The notes under the pieces: generated by a model
Database searches by the model: none
Told to the model about the DNA's origin: nothing
The model's input: the letters and a program-made list of their open reading frames with translations, nothing else
Part shown: positions 41,907 through 48,797 of the stretch, in pieces
Layout: each line of letters opens with the position of its first letter
Numbering within the stretch: position 1 is the stretch's first letter
Assembly: GCA_963728765.1 (NCBI GenBank)
Contig: CAVSKX010000004.1
Span: forward strand, 868,001-932,000
DNA: 64,000 nucleotides
Origin: AC-32 sp963728765
GTDB taxonomy: Bacteria > Actinomycetota > Thermoleophilia > Gaiellales > Gaiellaceae
Reading direction: 5' to 3'
Translations under genes and position numbers: made by a program

Positions 41907-41939
41907 GGGAGTCGATACGCGTGTCGACGTGGACCGGAT

Positions 41940-42452
41940 TCATGTCAGCCGCGCGTGGTGCGTGATCCAGTTGGTGTCCCAGCTCTCGCCTCCGTCGAGC
42001 GAGAACGCCTGCTCCCAGATCGCGGAGTGTTCCGTGATCCCCTTCCAGGTGAACCGGACCCTCACCGGCACGCTCTGGACGACGTCGTCGCACTCGAAGA
42101 CGCCGATGCCGTTGCGGAAGCGGCCGGCGACCGGCGCGTCGAGCTGGCCCTGTCCAACCGTCGAGGCCCACCAGATGCGCCAAAGGCCGGCGCCGGGGTC
42201 GAACAGCCGCAGCGAGAAGCCCTCGAAGCCCGGCCGGCCGGGGAAGCACGGCGCCTTGTAGGTGTCGATGTTCCCGAGGCCGCCCAGGATCGGCATCGCC
42301 TCGCTGTACGACTCGAACTCGATCCAGTCCGCGTCGTCTCGCACCAGCAGGTCGGCGCGCTTGCGGTTGCGCTGCCGCCACCTGCCGTAGAAGAAGTCGA
42401 AGTCGTGCCGCCCGTCGCCGGTCTCGACCGGAGTCTCGACGCGTTGTGCCAT
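41940..42452 (-). CDS. DUF1579-like protein
   Basis: A 170-residue protein beginning near HDFDFFYGRWRQRNRKRADLL, followed by WIEFESYSEAMPILGGLGNID, YKAPC..GFEGFSLRLFDPGAGLWRIWWAS and ITEHSAIWEQAFSLDGGESW. The GxW..R opening, LGG..ID and LRLYD..WRIWW pattern match DUF1579-type beta-barrels found next to WYL/YafY regulators. AGGAGG precedes the ATG. It faces the WYL regulator across 84 nt and is probably its target (inference). Confidence 0.75.
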   Translation of the reverse strand: MAQRVETPVETGDGRHDFDFFYGRWRQRNRKRADLLVRDDADWIEFESYSEAMPILGGLGNIDTYKAPCFPGRPGFEGFSLRLFDPGAGLWRIWWASTVGQGQLDAPVAGRFRNGIGVFECDDVVQSVPVRVRFTWKGITEHSAIWEQAFSLDGGESWDTNWITHHARLT

Positions 42453-42496
42453 CACCCGCCTCCTCTCGTTCGCGGAAGAGCAAGGGTACGAGTCAT

Positions 42497-42517
42497 TGCG
42501 GTCAGTTTTTGTCCGCA
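42497..42517. promoter_or_regulatory. Candidate operator for WYL regulator
   Basis: TGCGG and CCGCA arms flank an 11-nt AT-rich centre (TCAGTTTTTGT) in the 84-nt divergent region between the WYL and DUF1579-like genes. The GTCAGTTTTTGTCCGC text is the only AT-rich block here. Confidence 0.35.
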
Positions 42518-42536
42518 GAGGTGCTTCAATAACGGC

Positions 42537-43499
42537 ATGTCACGACCGGCCTCACGGCTGCTCGCGTTCCTCGAGCTCCTCCAGAGCCGGCTCGTCGTCG
42601 ACGGGGCCTCGGCGGCCAACGAGCTCGGCGTGAGCGAGCGGACGATTCGCCGCTACGCGGTCGCGCTGCACGACATCGGAATCCCGGTCGACGGCCAGCC
42701 GGGCGCGGGCGGCGGCTACCGGTTGCGCGCGGGTACACGCCTGCCGCCGCTGATGCTCTCCGACGAGGAGGCGGCGGCAACCGTGTTCGGGCTGGTGATG
42801 GCCGACCAGCGCGGCCTGAGCGGCGCCGAGGGCGCGCTGACGAAGATCGCGCGCGTGCTGCCCGACCGCCTCACGCGCCGGGTGCAGCGCCTGCGCGACG
42901 AGGTGCGGCTCATGGGCGAGCCCCACGCGACGCCGGCCTCCAGTGAGACGCTGCTCGTGATCACCGAGGCCGTGCGGCGGAAGCGCGCGCTGCGGATCGG
43001 CTACACCCGCCGCGACGGCACGCAGAGCACCCGCGAGATCGAGCCGCTCGGCCTGGTCGCCCGGCGCGGGCGCTGGTACGTCCCGGCGCGCAACCGGGGC
43101 AGCGCCGAGGTTCGGACCTTCCGCGCGGACCGAATCGCCGACGCGACGATCGGAGCTCCGGCCGAGCCGCCGGAGCCGGGCTTCGACCCGGTCGACCACG
43201 TCGTCCGGATGCTCGCCAGCTTGCCCTGGGCGTGGGAGATCGAGGTGCTACTCGACGCGCCGGTCGAGGAGATCGCCGCGAGGATCCCCGCGACGATGGC
43301 CGAGCTGGAGCCCGGCGGCAGCCGCACGCGCCTGACGCTGCGGTCGGACTCGCTCGAGTGGGCCGCCGGCGCCCTGGCCGGCCTCGGAGCGGATTTCGAG
43401 GTCGTTCGACCGGATGAGCTGCGCGAGCACCTGGCGCAGCTCGCGGCGAGGCTACTGGCCGGTTCTCAGCCGGCGAGCCGCAGCCGGCGCGCGCCGTAG
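42537..43499 (+). CDS. WYL-domain HTH transcriptional regulator (YafY-type)
   Basis: A 320-residue regulator. An N-terminal DeoR-like HTH (ELLQSRLVVDGASAANELGVSERTIRRYAVALHDIGIPVDGQPGAGGGYRL) leads to a WYL domain (RRKRALRIGYTRRDGTQSTREIEPLGLVARRGRWYVPARN) and a C-terminal WCX extension. WYL proteins sense small ligands or DNA-damage-related nucleic acid. No ribosome site precedes the ATG, so it may be leaderless. Its 3' end overlaps the convergent NlpC/P60 gene by 34 nt. Confidence 0.9.
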   Translation: MSRPASRLLAFLELLQSRLVVDGASAANELGVSERTIRRYAVALHDIGIPVDGQPGAGGGYRLRAGTRLPPLMLSDEEAAATVFGLVMADQRGLSGAEGALTKIARVLPDRLTRRVQRLRDEVRLMGEPHATPASSETLLVITEAVRRKRALRIGYTRRDGTQSTREIEPLGLVARRGRWYVPARNRGSAEVRTFRADRIADATIGAPAEPPEPGFDPVDHVVRMLASLPWAWEIEVLLDAPVEEIAARIPATMAELEPGGSRTRLTLRSDSLEWAAGALAGLGADFEVVRPDELREHLAQLAARLLAGSQPASRSRRAP

Positions 43500-44017
43500 A
43501 AGCTCGACGAAAGCCAGCCGTGCATCCGCTCGAACCGCACCCGCTCGCCCGGACGGGGAGCGTGGACGACGGCTCCGTGGCCGAGGTAGATGCCCACGTG
43601 CCCGAGCCCGGAGAAGAAGACCAGGTCGCCGGGAGCGAGCGCCCGACGCGCGACGCGGCGCCCGTAGCTCCACTGGGCGACCGAGTAGTGCGGGAGCGAG
43701 ACGCCGGCCTGACGGTAGACCCACCGGGTCAGTCCCGAGCAATCGAAGCCGCTCATCGAGCTTCCGCCCCGGCGATACGGGACGCCGACCGCCCGCCAGG
43801 CGGTCGTGACGATCCGGTTCCGAACCCCCCGCCGGGCGGCGCGCAGCCGCCGGGCGCGGCGCAGGTGAGCCGCTCGCTGCTGGGCATGAAGCGCTTTGGC
43901 GTGCGGGCCCTTCCGCACGACCTTCGCCGGCGCTGCCGGCGCCCGGTTCGCAGTGAACGCGAGCAGGCCGGCGGTAATTGCGCAGCAGACGACGAGGGCG
44001 GCCAGCAGACGACGCAT
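43466..44017 (-). CDS. NlpC/P60 cell-wall hydrolase
   Basis: A 183-residue exported peptidase. A signal peptide (RRLLAALVVCCAITAGLLAFTA) is followed by a basic helical spacer and the NlpC/P60 domain with catalytic Cys in GGSSMSGFDCSGLTRWVY, His in LGHVGIYLG and a second His in AVVHAPRPG. Such enzymes cut within peptidoglycan stem peptides. The unusual Arg-rich spacer (RRAARRGVRN..) may bind wall polymers. It overlaps the WYL gene tail to tail. Confidence 0.9.
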   Translation of the reverse strand: MRRLLAALVVCCAITAGLLAFTANRAPAAPAKVVRKGPHAKALHAQQRAAHLRRARRLRAARRGVRNRIVTTAWRAVGVPYRRGGSSMSGFDCSGLTRWVYRQAGVSLPHYSVAQWSYGRRVARRALAPGDLVFFSGLGHVGIYLGHGAVVHAPRPGERVRFERMHGWLSSSFYGARRLRLAG

Positions 44018-44079
44018 CGCACGATGAAAGCCGTCGCCACCTGGGCCCCGACTGGCCCATGCGGGTCAAATAGGGAGGC

Positions 44080-44105
44080 GCAGGGGCGCCGGACGGCGCC
44101 CCTGC
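44080..44105 (-). terminator. Intrinsic terminator of the 44117-44533 gene
   Basis: A perfect 11-bp stem (GCAGGGGCGCC) with a four-base loop lies 11 nt after the stop on the minus strand. It is followed by GCCTCCCTATTTG. Confidence 0.7.
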
Positions 44106-44116
44106 TCGGACGTTGC

Positions 44117-44533
44117 CTAGGCGGTTCGCGTCCCGTCGTCCCAGCGGACGATCAGCGCGTACAGCACCACGATCGTCAGGGCCAGCACCGTCAGCGCCCA
44201 GAGCGGGTACTGCGAGCTGCCGACGAAGCCCAGCTGTGCGATGACGTTGAGGCTGCCGACCACAATCGCGAACCAGCGGGCCCACGTTGCGCCCGAGAGT
44301 AGACCGAAGCCCGCGAGGACGAGGACGACACCCCAGATCATCATGATCCAGCCCCATGCAGTGAGGTCGACGACGACGATCTGAGTGGCGGTGACCGCGT
44401 AGTACTCGCCGCGGATCACCGCGATCAGCCCTTCGAAGAAGTCAAGTCCGCCGATGATGATGATCATCAGGCCGGCGAACGAGATCCATCCGGACCAGCG
44501 TTCCGACATTGCCATGCGTTCCGACGTTGCCAT
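44117..44533 (-). CDS. Small membrane protein, DUF7144-like
   Basis: A 138-residue protein with four hydrophobic helices (FAGLMIIIIGGLDFFEGLIAVI, LTAWGWIMMIWGVVLVLAGFGLL, ARWFAIVVGSLNVIAQLGF, YPLWALTVLALTIVVLYALIV). The GWGWI..G..LALFGF pattern matches a widespread actinobacterial membrane family of unknown function. AAAGGAGC precedes the ATG. Monocistronic, with a terminator after it. Confidence 0.8.
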   Translation of the reverse strand: MATSERMAMSERWSGWISFAGLMIIIIGGLDFFEGLIAVIRGEYYAVTATQIVVVDLTAWGWIMMIWGVVLVLAGFGLLSGATWARWFAIVVGSLNVIAQLGFVGSSQYPLWALTVLALTIVVLYALIVRWDDGTRTA

Positions 44534-44622
44534 GCTTTGCGCTCCTTTCGCGCGCCAGCGTTCGGCTCCCGATTCGCGCTCGCGGCGGCGTTTCCTCTCG
44601 TGCCAACGAGTAGGCTCACGCA

Positions 44623-45780
44623 GTGGCCGCGCTGCTGCTGTACGGCGACACCGAGCGCTCTGCCGCGCTGCGGCACGAGATCCCGCTCGCGATCATCGAT
44701 CCGCTGCTCTTCGCGGAGATCGACGGGCGCACGTACGTCCTGACGTCGTTTCTCGAGGCCGAGCGCGTGAAGCGCGCGCTGCCCGGCGTCGAGCTGCTCG
44801 ACTTCTTCGAGCTGGGCTACAAGGACCTCGTCCGCGACGGGATGTCGCTCCCGGACGCCGCGCGCGAGGTCGAGGCCCGCGCGGTGCGGGAGATCGGCCT
44901 CACGGAGGCGATCGTGCCCGGCGACTTCCCGCTCGGCCTCGGCGACCGCCTGCGGCAGGACGGCGTCGTGCTCACCGTGGACGACGCGACAGTCGAGCTG
45001 CGGCGGCGGACGAAGACGTCGGCGGAGCTCGACGGCATGCGCGCCGCCCAGCGCGCGGCCGAGGCGGCGATGGCCGCGGCCGCCGAGCTGCTCGCGCGCG
45101 CGGAGCCGGCGGAGGACGGCCTGCGGGTCGACGGAAAGCCGCTGCTCGCCGAGCACGTCCGGGCGACACTCCGCAGCGTCGCTGCGGAGCACGGCGCCCC
45201 CTGCCCGCCGGACATCATCGTCACCTCGGTCTGGCAGGGCGGCGGGCACGAGCCGGGGAGCGGGCCGCTCCCGGCCGGGCTGCCGATTCACGTCGACCTC
45301 TGGCCGCGCCACGAGGAGAGCGCCTGCTGGGCCGACATGGCGCGGACGTTCGTCGTCGGTGAACCGGCGCCGGAGCACGCCGAGCTGATCGCCGAGATGA
45401 CGCGGCTGGCGCTGGAGGCGCTGAAACAGGCGAAGGCAGCGGTCCGGCCGGGCATCACCGGCCTCGAGCTCTACGACGCCACCTGCGACCTCTTCGAGGC
45501 CGCCGGCTGGGCCACCCAGCGGACGACCGGCGCTAAGAGGGGGCCCGACGGCTTCCAGCACTCGCTCGGCCACGGCGTGGGGCTCGAGGTGCACGAGGCC
45601 CCGCCGCTCGGCCTCGCGGGGCACGACGCGCTCGTGCCCGGCGACGTGGTCGCGATCGAGCCCGGGCTGGACGACTCACAGGTCGGCGTGGTGATGTTCG
45701 AGGATCTCGTGCTCGTGACCGAGGACGGCCACGAGGTGCTGACCCGGTTCCCGTACGACCTCAGTCCCTCGAAGGGCTGA
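44623..45780 (+). CDS. M24-family metallopeptidase (Xaa-Pro aminopeptidase-like)
   Basis: A 385-residue protein. An N-terminal creatinase-type domain is short. The catalytic pita-bread fold is shown by HVDLWPRHEESACWADMARTF with the two metal-binding Asp, HSLGHGVGLEVHE with the metal His, and VVAIEPGLD and VMFEDLVLVT with the two Glu ligands; all five ligands are present. Removes N-terminal residues before proline, or acts as a related creatinase. GTG start; ribosome site weak. Confidence 0.88.
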   Translation: MAALLLYGDTERSAALRHEIPLAIIDPLLFAEIDGRTYVLTSFLEAERVKRALPGVELLDFFELGYKDLVRDGMSLPDAAREVEARAVREIGLTEAIVPGDFPLGLGDRLRQDGVVLTVDDATVELRRRTKTSAELDGMRAAQRAAEAAMAAAAELLARAEPAEDGLRVDGKPLLAEHVRATLRSVAAEHGAPCPPDIIVTSVWQGGGHEPGSGPLPAGLPIHVDLWPRHEESACWADMARTFVVGEPAPEHAELIAEMTRLALEALKQAKAAVRPGITGLELYDATCDLFEAAGWATQRTTGAKRGPDGFQHSLGHGVGLEVHEAPPLGLAGHDALVPGDVVAIEPGLDDSQVGVVMFEDLVLVTEDGHEVLTRFPYDLSPSKG

Positions 45781-45878
45781 CCGCGAGGCCCTTCGCGGGC
45801 TCTGCGTCGGATTCGGGAATGGAACGCCGCGGGCGGTGTCTCCAGGAGCGAAAGGCCCAACGACTTCGAGAGGACGAG

Positions 45879-46157
45879 ATGCATCCGCTCCACACACCCA
45901 GCGAAGCAGCACCGGGCCGGAGCTCTCGCGCGCCGAGCCGAGAGCTTGCCCAGCGGCAGACGGGATCGGTCGAGGTTCGCCTCCTCTGGGACGCCGAGGC
46001 CGACCGGGTCGAGGTCTCCCTCCACGACTCGGCGACCGACGCGGGCTTTCACGTCGACGTCGCGCCCGGCGACGCACTCGACGCCTTCTACCACCCGTAC
46101 GCCTACGCGCCTGAGCACGCGACGCTCCCGCGCGTGGTCGAGGCCCACGATGGCTAG
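45879..46157 (+). CDS. Hypothetical protein, 92 aa
   Basis: A 92-residue protein; residues from about 30 (TGSVEVRLLWDAEADRVEVSLHDSATDAGFHVDVAPGDALDAFYHPYAYA) form alternating strands with many acids. I do not recognise a family. The ATG at 45879 has GAGAGGAC close upstream; an in-frame ATG 20 codons earlier is possible. Its stop overlaps the start of the next small gene by 8 nt, which supports it as real. Confidence 0.6.
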   Translation: MHPLHTPSEAAPGRSSRAPSRELAQRQTGSVEVRLLWDAEADRVEVSLHDSATDAGFHVDVAPGDALDAFYHPYAYAPEHATLPRVVEAHDG

Positions 46158-46326
46158 CGTCGAGCGCCTACAGACCGCCCTCCGTGTGCTCGTCGCCGAG
46201 CGGCAAGCGCTGCACGAGCGCGGCGCGGTTCGCGACGAGCTCGAGGCGAACCGGCTCCAGCTGGTCGGCCGCCAGCAGGAGCTCGCCCGCGCGTTGATCG
46301 ACCGTTACCGCTCACGTACGTTTTGA
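46150..46326 (+). CDS. Small helical protein, 58 aa
   Basis: A 58-residue, almost entirely helical protein (ERLQTALRVLVAERQALHERGA..DELEANRLQLVGRQQELARALIDRY) with heptad-like Leu spacing, so probably a short coiled coil. The start overlaps the previous gene, and the stop lies 4 nt before the cyclase gene. Likely co-translated with the TPR cyclase; a partner role is inference. Confidence 0.6.
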   Translation: MASVERLQTALRVLVAERQALHERGAVRDELEANRLQLVGRQQELARALIDRYRSRTF

Positions 46327-46329
46327 ACG

Positions 46330-48252
46330 ATGACCGGTGTCCTCGATGACGCTCGAAAGGCAACCGGACGCCACTCGTGGCGTGAGGCGTACGAGGCATA
46401 TTCGGGCGCGGACGAATCCGACCTCACTCCCGATGACCTGGAGCAGTTCGCCGACGCGGCCTGGTGGACGGGAAGGATCGACGAGGCGATCGGGTTCCGC
46501 GAACGCTCGTACGCAGGCTTCTCGGCAGCGGGCGACACGCTCGGCGCCGCTCGTCTCGCGCTGACGCTCTCGTGGGACCACCTGAACCGGGGCGCCTTCG
46601 CCGTCTCGCGAGGGTGGTTCGCGAACGCCGAGCGCCTCCTGGAAGGCGAGCCGGAGGCGCGGGAGCACGGGTTTCTCGCCCTCTCTCGCGGAATCACCAC
46701 CCTGTTCGCGGGGAACATCGAAGACGCCCTCCCGGAGCTCGAGCGGGCCCACGACATCGCCGCCCGGGCCGGCGACCGTGACACGCAGGTCCTGGCGCTC
46801 GTCGGCAAGGGCCGGGCGTTCGTGCAGCGGGGCGACGTCGAGCAGGGGCTCGCGATCCTCGACGAGGCGAGCACGTCGGCCGTCTCCGGCGAGCTACGCC
46901 CATACGCGACCGGGCTCGTCTACTGCGCGACGATCACGTCCTGCCAGCGCGTCGGCGACTACCGGCGCGCCGCGGAGTGGACGGAGGCGGCCAGCCGCTG
47001 GTGCGAGCAGGCGGACATGAACGGGTTCCCCGGTGCCTGCCGCATTCACCGCGCCGAGATCATGCGCCTGCGCGGCGACTGGCCCCAGGCGGAGAAGACG
47101 GCGCTCGCCGCCTGTGAGGAAGTCCACGACTTCGACCGCCTCGTCACCGCGGGCGGCTACTACGAGATCGGCGAGATCCGTCGCCGTCGCGGCGACTTCG
47201 CGGCCGCCGAGGAGGCCTTCCGCACCGCGAACGAGCTCGGTCGTTCTCCCCAGCCCGGTTTGGCCTTCCTCCAGCTGGCCCAGGGACAGGTGGAGAGCGC
47301 GGTGGCCGGTGTCACACGCCGTCTCGCGGAGATGGACGAGCCGCTGGAGCGCGTCCGGATGCTGCCCGCGCTCGCCGAGATCGCGATCGCCGCCGCCGAC
47401 CTGGACACGGCCCGCTCCGCCGCGGAGGAGCTTCAGCAGATCGTCGACTCCTACATGATCGGCGAACGGCGCGCACCGGCGTTCGACGCCACGGTGAACC
47501 TCACGCTCGGGCAGATCGAGCTCGCCGGGAAAGACTGGGACGGCGCTAGCCGCGAGCTCCAGCGAGCCCGCGACGAGTGGCGGGAGGTCGGGGCGCCCTA
47601 CGAGACCGCCCAGGCGCGGATGCTGCTCGGCATCGCCTTTCGTCACCAGGGCGACGAACACGCCGCGACGCTCGAGCTGCAGGCCGCGCAGACCACGTTC
47701 GAACGGTTGGGTGCGAAGCTCGACGAGGAGCGGGCCAAGGAGCTGCTCGGGCGGGTCGACGCGCGCCGCACGTTCCTCTTCACGGACATCGTCGACTCGA
47801 CGAGGCTGCTGGAGACCCTCGGCGACGAGCGCTGGAGCAAGCTGCTCGCGCAGCACGACAAGCTCGTCCGCGCGCGGATCGTCGAGAGCGGCGGTGACGT
47901 CATCAAGCAGACCGGTGACGGCTTCTTCGCCTCGTTCGACGATCCCGGTGCTGCAATCGACGCTGCCGTGGCCATCCAGCGGGCCCTTCAGTCGGAGGTC
48001 TTCGCACCCGAAGTCAGGATCGGCGCGCACGCGGGAACCGCGTTCAAGACGGGTGCGAGCTTCAGTGACTACGGGGGCCAGAGCGTTCATGTCGCTGCTC
48101 GGATCGGCGCGGCCGCGGGCGCGGGCGAGGTCCTGGTCAGCCGGGAGACGCTCGACGGCATCGAGACGCCATTCCGCCTCTCGAAGCCTCGCGCGGCCTC
48201 CCTCAAGGGCTTCGAACAGCCGGTCGAGGTCGTCTCGGTCGACTGGCGCTAG
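46330..48252 (+). CDS. TPR-rich protein with C-terminal class III nucleotide cyclase domain
   Basis: A 640-residue protein. Residues 1 to about 465 are TPR-like repeats that parallel those of the LuxR protein at 39702 (shared segments such as HRAEIMRLRGDW.. and PQPGLAFLQLAQG). The C-terminus is a class III adenylate/guanylate cyclase: FLFTDIVDSTRLLE with the first metal Asp, VIKQTGDGFFASFDDPGAAIDAAVAIQRAL with the second, then HVAARIGAAAGAGEVLVS. Substrate-specifying residues suggest cAMP but are not decisive. It follows two small overlapping genes. Confidence 0.9.
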   Translation: MTGVLDDARKATGRHSWREAYEAYSGADESDLTPDDLEQFADAAWWTGRIDEAIGFRERSYAGFSAAGDTLGAARLALTLSWDHLNRGAFAVSRGWFANAERLLEGEPEAREHGFLALSRGITTLFAGNIEDALPELERAHDIAARAGDRDTQVLALVGKGRAFVQRGDVEQGLAILDEASTSAVSGELRPYATGLVYCATITSCQRVGDYRRAAEWTEAASRWCEQADMNGFPGACRIHRAEIMRLRGDWPQAEKTALAACEEVHDFDRLVTAGGYYEIGEIRRRRGDFAAAEEAFRTANELGRSPQPGLAFLQLAQGQVESAVAGVTRRLAEMDEPLERVRMLPALAEIAIAAADLDTARSAAEELQQIVDSYMIGERRAPAFDATVNLTLGQIELAGKDWDGASRELQRARDEWREVGAPYETAQARMLLGIAFRHQGDEHAATLELQAAQTTFERLGAKLDEERAKELLGRVDARRTFLFTDIVDSTRLLETLGDERWSKLLAQHDKLVRARIVESGGDVIKQTGDGFFASFDDPGAAIDAAVAIQRALQSEVFAPEVRIGAHAGTAFKTGASFSDYGGQSVHVAARIGAAAGAGEVLVSRETLDGIETPFRLSKPRAASLKGFEQPVEVVSVDWR

Positions 48253-48260
48253 AACGTGCC

Positions 48261-48734
48261 CTACCGGCCGGACGGCGGCAAGACGGCGCGCAGCCGCTCG
48301 AGGCTCTCGGGCGGCCAGAGCGCCTTCGTGTCGTAGTAGACCTCGAACGCCGGCACCGACTCCGGCGGCTCGACCCACGGCAGCTTCGACCTCGTGTAGA
48401 TGTGGACGTCGGGCGCGACGCTGGACGGCTCGTCGAGCGTGCCGCCGCGGACGAAGCGCACCTCCGGGCGCCCGTACTCGCTGAACACCGCGACCTGGCA
48501 GGCCGGGCAGCGGGAGATCCGCTGGGTGCTGCCGTCGTCGCGGGGCACGTCGACCGGTTGCGGCTCGCCCGAGAGCAGCTCCACCCGGTCGGCCTCGATC
48601 AACAGGTTGATCACGAACGCGCTGCCGGTCTGCCGCTGGCAGTTCAGGCAGTGGCAGCAGTGGACGAACATCGGGTCGGAAGTCAGCCGGTAGCGAACCG
48701 CTCCGCAGGCACAACCGCCTTCGCACGCGCTCAT
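48261..48734 (-). CDS. GFA-family (glutathione-dependent formaldehyde-activating-like) protein
   Basis: A 157-residue zinc protein with the GFA cysteine pattern: CEGGCACGAVRY, HCCHCLNCQRQTGS, then CPACQVAVFSEY. Actual glutathione or formaldehyde activity is doubtful in most members. The ATG at 48734 has AGGTGG upstream; an in-frame TTG five codons earlier is less likely. It converges on the cyclase gene (8-nt gap). Confidence 0.88.
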   Translation of the reverse strand: MSACEGGCACGAVRYRLTSDPMFVHCCHCLNCQRQTGSAFVINLLIEADRVELLSGEPQPVDVPRDDGSTQRISRCPACQVAVFSEYGRPEVRFVRGGTLDEPSSVAPDVHIYTRSKLPWVEPPESVPAFEVYYDTKALWPPESLERLRAVLPPSGR

Positions 48735-48797
48735 GTCAACCACCTGCAACGGCGCCGACCCCGATCGTCATCCCGGCCGCACGAGCGACCGGCTTCC

